Source: Bacillota bacterium (GTDB lineage Bacteria > Bacillota > Clostridia > Acetivibrionales > DSM-1351). Taken from it: 45,768 bases of DNA. Shown piece after piece: positions 34,430-42,622 of the stretch; within the stretch, counting starts at the first letter, position 1; each line of letters opens with the position of its first letter. The notes under the pieces were generated by a model. That model was given only the letters and a program-made list of their open reading frames with translations, was not told where the DNA came from and made no database searches. The stretch spans positions 1 to 45,768 of the forward strand of contig JAEWMS010000047.1 of the NCBI GenBank assembly GCA_023393115.1. Direction: 5' to 3'. The position numbers and the translations under genes are program-made.

Positions 34430-35419
34430 CTATTCGCAAGCATGGAGCAGTGGCTCAATATACTGCTGAATAAACTGAACACGGTCGAAGATGTTCGGTT
34501 TGAAGGTACCGGCTACCGCGATCACCGTGTTATTCTCCGGGTTGATATAAATCACGTTTCCGCTATTACCAAGGGCGGCATAGGCATGACTGTCCTGATC
34601 TGGCCTCCACCACAGATAGCCGTATCTCATATTGGCGAAGGCTTCATCGGATTGAAGGCGTGACTGCGTACTTTCGGTAATCCAGCTTGACGAAACGAGC
34701 CTTTTCCCATCATACATTCCGTTATTAAGACAAAGCTGACCAAGCTTTGCCATATCACGTGCCGAAATACACAGCCCATATCCGGCGGTGGCAACGCCCT
34801 GCGGGTCGCAGAACCAGATGTTTTTCCTTGGCTCCTTGGAAAGGATAAACGTTTTGTGTTCTTCGGCGGTCAACGCTTCATAGTTGCTGTAAGGTGCAAT
34901 GTCCAGCGGCCCAAACAGGTATTGATTGGCAAAGTCAACTGTCTTTAGACCGCTGGTCCTGGTGATGATGCCGGTCAAGATATGGATGCCCAGCGTCGAG
35001 TATCTGAACTCGTCCGTTATCCCTCTCCTGCCGCCTAAAAGGTCTAGTGCGGCGACTGTCCAGTCAGGGCTGGTGCAGACTTTTGTCCACGGCTCGCTGC
35101 GGTATTTATACGGTGCAGTCATAGTTAGCAGGTGCCTTAGAGTGACCTGCTGTATCGTCTTTTCGCCACGCTTCGCGGTATAGTCCGGGAAGAAATCCAG
35201 CACCGGCTGCTCTACATCTCGGATGAAGCCCTGGTCTATTGCAATACCAATCAGCAGCGACACAACGCTCTTGGTTACCGACATGACATGCAGAGTATCA
35301 GAGGGTGTAAAGTTGTGCCAATAGTCGCTGTACACCGTCCTTCCATTTTTAATCGCTACAATCTGACAGATGTTGGGCTGATGCTCGGATATGTATGCAT
35401 GCAGTATTTCTCTATTCAT
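34430..35419 (-). CDS. Beta-lactamase-fold serine hydrolase (class C/EstB-like), foreign composition
   Basis: ATG 35419 (a GTG at 35428 is less likely) gives 329 residues. The SxxK motif SVTK is at 47-50 and a YST near FRYSTLGIHIL replaces the YxN motif; GNSGNVIYI is near the end. There is no signal peptide, so it is probably an esterase or peptidase and not a secreted beta-lactamase. Sample 60-base lines are 48-55 % GC by count, against 27-32 % in lines of the neighbouring genes, a sign of recent transfer. Confidence 0.83.
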   Translation of the reverse strand: MNREILHAYISEHQPNICQIVAIKNGRTVYSDYWHNFTPSDTLHVMSVTKSVVSLLIGIAIDQGFIRDVEQPVLDFFPDYTAKRGEKTIQQVTLRHLLTMTAPYKYRSEPWTKVCTSPDWTVAALDLLGGRRGITDEFRYSTLGIHILTGIITRTSGLKTVDFANQYLFGPLDIAPYSNYEALTAEEHKTFILSKEPRKNIWFCDPQGVATAGYGLCISARDMAKLGQLCLNNGMYDGKRLVSSSWITESTQSRLQSDEAFANMRYGYLWWRPDQDSHAYAALGNSGNVIYINPENNTVIAVAGTFKPNIFDRVQFIQQYIEPLLHACE

Positions 35420-35690
35420 TATAATCACCTGACCTTAAAAGTTTTTATGTGGTATCCTTTCGTACATATAGCCTATACACTCTGATTGTGATAATTTCTA
35501 CCATACAGTATAAACCTTGCTGTAAGGGAAAGGTCAAGTTCTGTTGTTCTGTTACTCGTTCTGTTACTTCTAAACTGTTTATTATAATTGGTATAATAAT
35601 CTTGAAATGTTCAAATATATAATCAGGCTAACAATATATAATAGTTCCAAATTAAGTTAAATTACCTTACAGGATTGGAGTTATATTTAT

Positions 35691-36590
35691 ATGAAAAATT
35701 TATATAAAATAATGATTATTTTGATCACATCCTTGTTATTTGTCGGTTGTATGGGAGGCTATCAGGAGACCACCGGCAGTGAGGAGAATTCAACATACAA
35801 AAAAACAGCCAAAGGGAAAGCAACAGAAGATATAAATGTGGCCGGTGAAACTAAATATGAGACTGTTAAAAAAATAAATGATGCTAAGACAACTAAAATT
35901 GATGAAGAGAATACCTTGGAAGGCTTGACAATTTGCATAGATCCCGGACATGGAAAATTAACAAAAAAGGTCAGTAAGACAGAACCTGTAGCACCCGGCT
36001 CCCAAATTATGAAAGCAGCAACAGCCGGCGGAACAGTCGGTACAGTAACAAAGATAACTGAAGAAAGCCTTAATCTGACAGTTTCATTAAAGCTTAAAAA
36101 GGCTCTGGCTGAAAAAGGGGCTAAAATAATAATGGTAAGAGAAAGTAATGTTTGTAATATGACCAATATAGAAAGAACCGAGTTTTGGAACTCATCCGGT
36201 GCTGATTTGACCATAAGAATCCATGCAAACGGTTCTAATGACAAAGAGGTTTCGGGTGTACTGATGATGGTGCCTGGAAGTAAGTATATTAAAGACAAAG
36301 AATTGCTTGAAAAAAGTGCCCTGGCCGGAAAATATATAATGGAAGCTGTTCTAAAAAATACAAAGGCTGAATCCAAGGGAACAGTAAAGAGCACTGATCT
36401 AACAGGGTTTAACTGGTCTCAAATACCAGTGGTTCTTTTGGAGATGGGATTTATGACAAACCCTGATGAGGATAGGCTGTTAAACACAGAGGACTACCAG
36501 AATAAAATTGTTTCAGGAATAGTAGAAGGTGTGGAGAATTACCATAAATCACCCCTTTCCGGGATAGAGGGAGTGCAAAGGGGGCAATAG
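35691..36590 (+). CDS. N-acetylmuramoyl-L-alanine amidase, lipoprotein
   Basis: A 299-residue protein with a lipoprotein signal (LLFVGC at 15-20), a 60-residue polar linker, then Amidase_3: ICIDPGHGK (zinc His), ITEESLNL (zinc Glu), TIRIHANGS (zinc His) and VVLLEMGFMTNPDED (catalytic Glu). It cuts the amide between muramic acid and L-alanine in peptidoglycan and is anchored outside the membrane. GGAG precedes the ATG. Confidence 0.92.
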   Translation: MKNLYKIMIILITSLLFVGCMGGYQETTGSEENSTYKKTAKGKATEDINVAGETKYETVKKINDAKTTKIDEENTLEGLTICIDPGHGKLTKKVSKTEPVAPGSQIMKAATAGGTVGTVTKITEESLNLTVSLKLKKALAEKGAKIIMVRESNVCNMTNIERTEFWNSSGADLTIRIHANGSNDKEVSGVLMMVPGSKYIKDKELLEKSALAGKYIMEAVLKNTKAESKGTVKSTDLTGFNWSQIPVVLLEMGFMTNPDEDRLLNTEDYQNKIVSGIVEGVENYHKSPLSGIEGVQRGQ

Positions 36591-36598
36591 TGCCCCCT
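36579..36598 (+). terminator. GC-rich hairpin over the amidase stop, no U tract
   Basis: AGGGGGCA-ATAG-TGCCCCCT has an eight-pair stem that contains the stop codon of the amidase in its loop. No T run follows, so it is a weak terminator or an end-protecting hairpin. It lies between convergent genes. Confidence 0.5.
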
Positions 36599-36652
36599 AG
36601 CAAACAAGATAATTTGCGTATAATTTTCTTCTATGGTATATAGAAGAAGATG

Positions 36653-36994
36653 TCATCCGATAGCTTCAAAGCCCTGCTCACCTGTTCTGATTCTGTAGCA
36701 TTCCTCGACAGGCTGTACAAAAATCTTGCCATCTCCGATTTTACCTGTTTTAGCAACCTTCATGATTGCATCTACGGTAGGTTTAACAAATTCATCGTTT
36801 ACTGCAATCTCAAATCTAACCTTTGTCAACAGGTTTACCGTATTTACATTTCCTCTGTAGCTCTCAGTATAACCCATCTGCTGTCCACAGCCCTTAACAT
36901 GGGATACTGTCATTTTATGTATTTCTGCGTCAAACAGAGCGGCTTTTACATCTTCTACAGCTTCGGGTCTCACTATTGCTATTACCATTTTCAT
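36653..36994 (-). CDS. glnB: PII nitrogen regulatory protein (GlnB/GlnK), atypical T-loop
   Basis: A 113-residue PII protein ending TGKIGDGKIFVQPVEECYRIRTGE, the PII signature. The T-loop reads GYTESYRGNVNTVN: the Tyr-46 is kept, but the Tyr-51 uridylylation site falls on Asn. It follows amt on the same strand, 67 bases apart, the classic amt-glnK arrangement in which PII plugs the channel. AAGGAGG precedes the start. Confidence 0.92.
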   Translation of the reverse strand: MKMVIAIVRPEAVEDVKAALFDAEIHKMTVSHVKGCGQQMGYTESYRGNVNTVNLLTKVRFEIAVNDEFVKPTVDAIMKVAKTGKIGDGKIFVQPVEECYRIRTGEQGFEAIG

Positions 36995-37061
36995 AGCAGT
37001 GCTCCTCCTTTCTCGTAAAATAAACTATTACTAACCGTTACTAAAATGTTATTACGACAGG

Positions 37062-38243
37062 TTAAAGAGTTTGTTCCGGATTTGCATCAATTCTGTGGAA
37101 GGTGAGATCAGCACCAATAAATTCTTCGTGCTCGCTTACCCTTATACCAAAGATCAGGTCAATTACTTTGTATAATATAAGACCTGCAGCAAAGGCATAT
37201 ACAAGAGCTAACAATGAGCCGGTTAACTGAGCCATAAAACTTAGGTCATAAACTCCTCCAAGAGCCTTTCTTCCAAAGATACCGGCAGCAATGCCTCCCC
37301 AGGTACCATTTATGCCATGTAAAGGCCAGACTCCCAATACATCATCAATTTTCCATTTGGCTTCCAAACCAAAAAAGATAATAAATATAAGTCCGGCTAT
37401 AACACCGATAAACAGTGCTGCAAACGGATGAACAACATCCGAACCTGCGCAAATGGCTATCAATCCGGCTAAGGCACCATTATGGGTAAAACCAACATCA
37501 TTTTTTGAGAAAATCAGACCTGAAATGGTTCCGCCGACCATTGCCATCAGTGAGTTTAGGACCACCAACCCAGATATGGCATCTACATTCTGGGCACTCA
37601 TAACATTAAAGCCAAACCAACCCACTATCAGAATCCAACTTCCAAGTGTCAGAAAAGGAATGTTACTGGGCCTGGTATTAAATTTACCGCTAAATCTGCC
37701 CATACGGGGTCCAAGAATAATTACTGCGCCCAAGGCAATCCAACCACCAAGAGAATGAACAACAACTGACCCTGCAAAATCATGGAAGGGAGTACCGAAA
37801 ACCTTTTCAAAAAATGAACCCTTTTGCCCCATAAAAGAGTTTTTACCCCATACAAGACTCTCAAAAAAGGGATAAATTATTCCGCCGAGAATGACAGCTC
37901 CCAGAGATTGAGTAAAAAACTTCATTCTTCCTACAACTCCGCCTGAAATTATTGCAGGTATACATGCTGCAAATCCAAGAAGGAAAAAGAACCTAACCAG
38001 TTCCAAACCGTTTTGTTGAGTAAATATACTGTTGTTTGAATACAGTACAATTCCGTAAGAGATTGGAAATCCAATTATAAAGTAAGCAACTGTTGTCACT
38101 GACCAATCAAAAATAATTTTATTAAAAGCATTAACCTGATTTTTTCTGCTTACACTTCCAGCCTCAAGGAAAGCAAAACCAGCGTGCATAGCAAGAATCA
38201 TAACTGCTCCCAGCATTAAAAACAATACATTGACAGAGCTCAT
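37062..38243 (-). CDS. amt: Ammonium transporter
   Basis: A 393-residue Amt/Mep protein with eleven hydrophobic segments and the AFLEAGSVSRKN start. The pore residues are recognisable: FHDFAGSVVVHSLGG (twin-His region, first His) and PLHGINGTWGG (second His). The C-terminal tail GADLTFHRIDAN is the PII contact region. It imports ammonium. Its leader holds a terminator and possible antitermination hairpin. Confidence 0.95.
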   Translation of the reverse strand: MSSVNVLFLMLGAVMILAMHAGFAFLEAGSVSRKNQVNAFNKIIFDWSVTTVAYFIIGFPISYGIVLYSNNSIFTQQNGLELVRFFFLLGFAACIPAIISGGVVGRMKFFTQSLGAVILGGIIYPFFESLVWGKNSFMGQKGSFFEKVFGTPFHDFAGSVVVHSLGGWIALGAVIILGPRMGRFSGKFNTRPSNIPFLTLGSWILIVGWFGFNVMSAQNVDAISGLVVLNSLMAMVGGTISGLIFSKNDVGFTHNGALAGLIAICAGSDVVHPFAALFIGVIAGLIFIIFFGLEAKWKIDDVLGVWPLHGINGTWGGIAAGIFGRKALGGVYDLSFMAQLTGSLLALVYAFAAGLILYKVIDLIFGIRVSEHEEFIGADLTFHRIDANPEQTL

Positions 38244-38356
38244 GTATTATACCCCTTTCGAAATTCAATTGAAAATATCATTTTGAATTAATCCAGAAAC
38301 ACGCCATTGTATTTCGTTGAAATAAAATAAGAAATAAAAAGATTTCAGAAATAAAA

Positions 38357-38411
38357 AAAGAAGAATAGCTCTTCTTTAATCATCTTATATCTGAAGAGAG
38401 CGTCGTTGCTC
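38357..38411 (-). promoter_or_regulatory. amt leader: hexaloop hairpin and terminator (possible ANTAR target)
   Basis: On the minus strand the leader first forms GAGC-AACGAC-GCTC (38411-38398), a hexaloop with A at loop position 1 and G at 4, as in ANTAR-protein targets. About 20 nt later AAAGAAGA-GCTAT-TCTTCTTT (38377-38357) with seven T forms an intrinsic terminator ahead of amt. CTCTTC (38398-38393) can pair with GAAGAG (38374-38369) of the terminator. The second ANTAR hexaloop was not found. Confidence 0.5.
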
Positions 38412-38436
38412 AAATGAAATTATTGATTGCATAAAA

Positions 38437-38465
38437 ATTCTAATACAAAATATATCTAAAAGCAA
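38437..38465 (-). promoter_or_regulatory. Predicted amt-glnB promoter
   Basis: TTGCTT (38465-38460) and TAGAAT (38442-38437) are 17 bases apart on the minus strand, so the hexaloop hairpin and terminator would lie in the first 75 nt of the transcript. Confidence 0.5.
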
Positions 38466-38570
38466 GAGTAATTTTATTTAAGTATTTTACAAAAATTATA
38501 TAATTTTGTACAATATTAATTAACTATTTATTTACATTAATGGTGTAAAAACAGAAATTGAGGAGTGCGT

Positions 38571-39422
38571 ATGTTTTCATCGGATAGGTCTATTGCTACC
38601 GAGCCCATAATAGATATTGACAGCTTAAAAACTTACTTTCCCCAGTATTACAGTTGCTTGAGCGAAGCCGAGCTTAAACCTTATAAGATAATACTATGCT
38701 CTAATTTGATTCTCCATAGGGAGGAATCATTGGAAAAGCTTATATTGATTTATAGCTCAAAGCTATTAATAATAAAAAATATTAACAGCAGCATTACCAA
38801 GCTTAAGTTAACTTTTGAGGAAATTAACTTTGTTGTAAATGAAGGGCTTCCAAACTCAAATTGTATAACAATTGATTATAAATCCGAATTAAAGGAACGT
38901 ATTTTTTACGATTCCAATGTAAATGACCTTGTAAACGGTCTATTGGTTGAACTTCGTAAAAAACTTATTGAAAACTCCTTTTGTGCTGAAGAGGAAAATA
39001 ATTCAGATTTTGCTTTTTCGGATGCCGAGGAAAACAGATATTTGGGGGCTGCAATAGCAAAGGCGGCTTTATTAGAGAAGGCTACAATTATATGCAGTAT
39101 TAAGCAAAAGAAAGTATATAATTATCCGGGCTTGCTTTTTAGTAGAATCATGACCCCGACTCATTTTACCATTATGACCAGAAATGAAATTGTTATTTTT
39201 ATGGAAAGGACAACTTCCAGAGCAAATCATAACATTTCAGGTGATCTTATTCACATACCGCTGCGTGCATTAAAGAATGTTACCCTGGAAGCTACAGGGA
39301 AGGGTATGATAATCAAGTATGTTTTTAACTCTGAAAGAAAGCTTGAATTATTTTATGAAAATGAAAGGACTGACCAGCTACTGAAGATTATGTCGTATAT
39401 TAATAGTTTAATATCAAGATAA
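38571..39422 (+). CDS. Hypothetical protein (283 aa)
   Basis: ATG 38571 is six bases after GAGGAG. I do not recognise the 283-residue protein. It has no signal peptide or membrane segment, is rich in Leu, Ile, Glu and Lys, and has two beta-rich halves: LYSSKLLIIKNINSSITKLKLTFEEI (about 58) and HFTIMTRNEIVIFMERTT, DLIHIPLRALKNVTLEATGKGMIIKYV (about 205-260). The second half resembles a PH-like or GRAM-like beta sandwich by pattern only. It is divergent from amt and 157 bases before hexokinase. Confidence 0.6.
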   Translation: MFSSDRSIATEPIIDIDSLKTYFPQYYSCLSEAELKPYKIILCSNLILHREESLEKLILIYSSKLLIIKNINSSITKLKLTFEEINFVVNEGLPNSNCITIDYKSELKERIFYDSNVNDLVNGLLVELRKKLIENSFCAEEENNSDFAFSDAEENRYLGAAIAKAALLEKATIICSIKQKKVYNYPGLLFSRIMTPTHFTIMTRNEIVIFMERTTSRANHNISGDLIHIPLRALKNVTLEATGKGMIIKYVFNSERKLELFYENERTDQLLKIMSYINSLISR

Positions 39423-39480
39423 TAGATAATAGTGACAATAAAGATAATTAGGACAAGTAGGAAAAAATGCAGATTCTTGC

Positions 39481-39509
39481 TTGACCAAATATGTTATATA
39501 AAATACAAT
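39481..39509 (+). promoter_or_regulatory. Predicted hexokinase promoter
   Basis: TTGACC (39481-39486) and TACAAT (39504-39509) with a 17-base spacer, 71 bases before the start. Confidence 0.6.
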
Positions 39510-39579
39510 CAGAATAATAGAATAAATTACATTAAATCAAATCAAATATCAATAAATTTTATTACATAAGAGGTGTTCT

Positions 39580-40878
39580 ATGGGGATTAACAATGATATA
39601 TTAACTAATGTTCTAAATGCATTTGATGTTGACAGAGAAAGTATGCTACGCATCGCAGGTCTTTTTAAGGATACTTTGGAGGCCGGCCTTAAAGGTGAGA
39701 AAACCTGTCTGAAAATGCTCCCGTCCTATATAGGAAAGCCTACCGGCCAAGAAAAGGGCATTTTTATGACTATGGATATGGGTGGAACCAATCTCAGATG
39801 TACAAAGTTTAAGATCGAAAACGGCAATTTTGAGAAGCTTGGAGAGATAAAGGAAAAACTTATTAACAAGGAGAAGAACTTCGATCTTACAAAGGCAGAA
39901 ATCACCGCAGATAGATTGTTTGGATTCATGGCAGAATGTATGGAGAGCATAACAGATGCCGGTGAAAGTATGTATCTTGGGAATACCTTTTCCTTTCCCT
40001 GCAGGCAGGAAGGTATTAATGAAGCATATTTGATTCACTGGACTAAAGAAATTGCAACCTCAGGTGTAGAGGGACAGAATATAAATAAACTCCTTGCGGA
40101 TGCATTAAAAGCCAGAAACATTAATATCGAACCGGTGGCCATTCTTAATGACACCGTTGGTACCTTGCTGGTAGCCATGTACAGCTATCAGGAGGCAGAT
40201 ATCGGTTCGATTATGGGAACCGGGCATAATACCTGCTACCTGGAAAATAATCATCCGTTGAATGGCGGGAAAATGATTGTTAATCTTGAGTCTGGAAACT
40301 ATAATGTTGGACTGCCGGTAACAAAATATGATGAAATTATAGACAAAAATAGTCAAATGCCAGGGGTACAGCTCCTTGAAAAAATGGTTTCAGGTTATTA
40401 CATGGGGAGTCTGGTAAAGGAAGTATGCAAGGACCTTTATAATAACAAGGTGATTTTCACATCTTCCACTTCTGATACAGGTACTTTCTTCAACCAGAGT
40501 TTTAATGCTCTGATGGTTGAAAACTTCATCCTCTATCCTTCAAAAACCAGCGAACAGTATAACTGTACCATGGAAGATGCCGAAATTATCAAAGCCGTTT
40601 CACAAGCAATTCTGAAAAGAACAGTACGGCTTGTAGCTGCTTCATATCTGGGGATACTGTTCCATCAGGAAAACAACGGACATAGAATTAACAATAAACA
40701 TATTATTGCAATTGACGGTACTATATACGAAAAAATGCCAAAGGCTCCGAAGTTGATGGAAGAAGCCTTTGCAGAAGCATTAGGTAATGACGCTGAAAAT
40801 ATCGGAATTCGCCTGGTTAAGGACGGATCAGGGTTGGGTGCCGCCATAGCTGCGGCTGTTGCTACAACACAAATGTAG
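39580..40878 (+). CDS. Hexokinase of eukaryotic (HK) fold
   Basis: A 432-residue protein of the eukaryotic-type hexokinase family and not the ROK or GlcK families. TMDMGGTNLRC (about 65) is the phosphate loop, FSFPCRQ the glucose-binding segment, AILNDTVGTLL (about 189) carries the catalytic Asp, and IMGTGHNTCYLE (about 211) closes the ATP site; GSGLGAAIAAAV ends the protein. It phosphorylates glucose or other hexoses. Some clostridial relatives prefer GTP (known); this one is untested. Confidence 0.9.
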   Translation: MGINNDILTNVLNAFDVDRESMLRIAGLFKDTLEAGLKGEKTCLKMLPSYIGKPTGQEKGIFMTMDMGGTNLRCTKFKIENGNFEKLGEIKEKLINKEKNFDLTKAEITADRLFGFMAECMESITDAGESMYLGNTFSFPCRQEGINEAYLIHWTKEIATSGVEGQNINKLLADALKARNINIEPVAILNDTVGTLLVAMYSYQEADIGSIMGTGHNTCYLENNHPLNGGKMIVNLESGNYNVGLPVTKYDEIIDKNSQMPGVQLLEKMVSGYYMGSLVKEVCKDLYNNKVIFTSSTSDTGTFFNQSFNALMVENFILYPSKTSEQYNCTMEDAEIIKAVSQAILKRTVRLVAASYLGILFHQENNGHRINNKHIIAIDGTIYEKMPKAPKLMEEAFAEALGNDAENIGIRLVKDGSGLGAAIAAAVATTQM

Positions 40879-40927
40879 AAATGCTTGTATTGTATTATTG
40901 TTTTGATTTCTGCATAATAAAAATGAT

Positions 40928-40958
40928 GACCCTCTTGGTAAAAGAGGGTCTATTATTT
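40928..40958. terminator. Bidirectional terminator
   Basis: GACCCTCTT and AAGAGGGTC form a nine-pair stem, five-base loop, then TATTATTTT. Between hexokinase and the convergent MerR gene. Confidence 0.75.
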
Positions 40959-40993
40959 TGAAAATTTGATGCATGTTGTTTTGAATATTACTT

Positions 40994-41377
40994 TCATTGC
41001 CGATTTGACTCTTTATACTTTTCCAGACAGCCGCTATAGTAATTTATTTTATAGTTTATATGCTTGAGATTTTTGTTTAATTCCTCCATTTGTCTCAATA
41101 CAGAATCTCGGTGCTCCAATAACATCTCCAGACGGCTTTCAATGGTGTGATCGCCCTCCAGTACATTTTGAATAAAACGCCGGATCTGTTTTATTGGCAT
41201 ACCTGTATTTTTCAGGCAGCAAATAAGACCAATCCATTCAATATCATTTTCAGAAAAAAGCCTGTTTCCGGCATTATCTCTTTCAACAAAAGGAAGTAAG
41301 CCTTCCTTATCATAATAACGAAGTGTATATGCCGTTAGTTTCATTTTTTCAGCTGCCTGCTTTATAGTATATTCCAA
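40994..41377 (-). CDS. MerR-family regulator of the divergent aldo/keto reductase
   Basis: TTG 41377 follows AGAGGGGG at seven bases and gives 127 residues starting MEYTIKQAAEKMKLTAYTLRYYDKEGLLPF. The MerR winged helix is followed by a long helix with TIESRLEMLLEHRDSVLRQMEELNKNLKHINYKI. There is one Cys pair of low spacing, so metal sensing is unlikely. It is divergent from the reductase with a matching 19-base-spaced promoter. Confidence 0.88.
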   Translation of the reverse strand: MEYTIKQAAEKMKLTAYTLRYYDKEGLLPFVERDNAGNRLFSENDIEWIGLICCLKNTGMPIKQIRRFIQNVLEGDHTIESRLEMLLEHRDSVLRQMEELNKNLKHINYKINYYSGCLEKYKESNRQ

Positions 41378-41521
41378 TTTAATTCCCCCTCTTATCACTT
41401 ATGTCTATTACTAAATTATACTAATATAAATTTTACCAGAAAAACTAGTGCAATACTAACATCACGAAACACGAATCAAGGAGTTACCTTTTCATTTTAC
41501 GTGATTTTATAGTTTAGATTA

Positions 41522-41552
41522 TTGACTTATAGTAAACTATAAGGTATAGAAT
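41522..41552 (+). promoter_or_regulatory. MerR-type promoter with perfect dyad
   Basis: TTGACT (41522-41527) and TAGAAT (41547-41552) are 19 bases apart. TTATAGT-AA-ACTATAA (41527-41542) is a perfect dyad in the spacer. An alternative -10, TATAGA, would give 17 bases. It drives the aldo/keto reductase. Confidence 0.75.
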
Positions 41553-41615
41553 TTCAACTATAAAACTGTAATTGTCAGCAGAAACTACTGCTGGAATTAG
41601 AAAGAGGTGTTGAAG

Positions 41616-42530
41616 ATGAAAAAAATAAGTATCGGTGGTGTATTCAAAGCATCAGATATTTCTCTAGGGTGTATGAGAATTACCGAACTGTCAAGAAAAG
41701 ATGCGGAAATACTTATAAATACAGCTCTGGAAGAGGGCATAGATTTTTTCGATCATGCTGATATTTATGCAGGAGGAAAATCAGAGGAACTGTTTGCTGA
41801 GGCTGTTGATATGAGACCTGCAATAAGAGAAAAGTTTATCATTCAAACAAAGTGCGGCATAAGGCAGGGGTACTTTAATTTCTCAAAAGAGCACATACTT
41901 GAAGCCGTTGATGGGAGTTTAAAAAGACTTAGGACGGAATACATTGATGTACTGCTTTTACACCGCCCGGATGCTCTTGTGGAACCTGAGGAGGTTGCAG
42001 AGGCTTTTTCCATACTGGAAAGCAGCGGCAAGGTACGGTACTTTGGAGTCAGCAACCAAAACCCGATGCAAATAGAACTTTTAAAGAAATTTGTAAAACA
42101 GAAGCTCATAATAAATCAACTGCAACTAAGTATAATGCATACTGGTATGATAGATGCCGGAATTAATGTAAACATGAATGTACCGGGTTCCTTTGACAGG
42201 GACGGAAGCATACTTGATTACTGCAGGCTAAATGATATTACCATACAACCCTGGTCTCCTTTCCAATATGGTTTTTTTGAAGGAGTGTTCCTGAACAACG
42301 ATAAGTTTCCTGAGCTTAACAAAAAGATAGATGAGATTGCTGAAGCGAAAGGTGTCACAAATACAGCAGTTGCAATAGCCTGGCTGCTGAGGCATCCTGC
42401 AAAAATGCAGCCCATTGTCGGGACAACAAATTTAGCAAGACTGAAAGATATCAGTAAAGCATCAAATATTCAATTATCAAGGCCTGAATGGTATGAAATA
42501 TACAGGGCTGCCGGAAACAAACTACCATAA
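41616..42530 (+). CDS. Aldo/keto reductase, YdhF-like
   Basis: ATG 41616 follows GAGG; a TTG and GTG upstream are less likely. The 304-residue protein has FFDHADIYAGGKSEELF (Asp, Tyr), FIIQTKCGI (Lys), VLLLHRPD (His) and PIVGTTNLARLKD for the cofactor. SLGCMRI and the overall order fit the YdhF group. It reduces a carbonyl with NADPH; the substrate is unknown. Controlled by the divergent MerR gene. Confidence 0.9.
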   Translation: MKKISIGGVFKASDISLGCMRITELSRKDAEILINTALEEGIDFFDHADIYAGGKSEELFAEAVDMRPAIREKFIIQTKCGIRQGYFNFSKEHILEAVDGSLKRLRTEYIDVLLLHRPDALVEPEEVAEAFSILESSGKVRYFGVSNQNPMQIELLKKFVKQKLIINQLQLSIMHTGMIDAGINVNMNVPGSFDRDGSILDYCRLNDITIQPWSPFQYGFFEGVFLNNDKFPELNKKIDEIAEAKGVTNTAVAIAWLLRHPAKMQPIVGTTNLARLKDISKASNIQLSRPEWYEIYRAAGNKLP

Positions 42531-42564
42531 GTGATTAGTCTGCCTTTCCTAGCAAAATAGCTTG

Positions 42565-42596
42565 TTCGTCAGGGGGGACTCACCCCCCTAGACGAA
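42565..42596. repeat. GC-rich inverted repeat without U tract
   Basis: TTCGTC-AGGGGGG pairs with CCCCCCT-A-GACGAA with one bulged A and a five-base loop. It stands out in AT-rich DNA between the convergent reductase and phosphatase genes. No T run follows on either side, so it may be a terminator or an RNA end stabiliser. Confidence 0.6.
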
Positions 42597-42622
42597 ACAC
42601 TTACAAAAAACGATATCTAAAT

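Noticed and set aside
35762..36394. Open frame of 210 codons antisense to the amidase
   Set aside because: Hydrophobic run is produced by the reverse complement of the amidase; no start signal or family match.
38492..38507. 16-base palindrome AAAATTATATAATTTT between amt and the unknown gene
   Set aside because: Consists only of A and T in AT-rich DNA, so chance is likely; kept out of the operator list.
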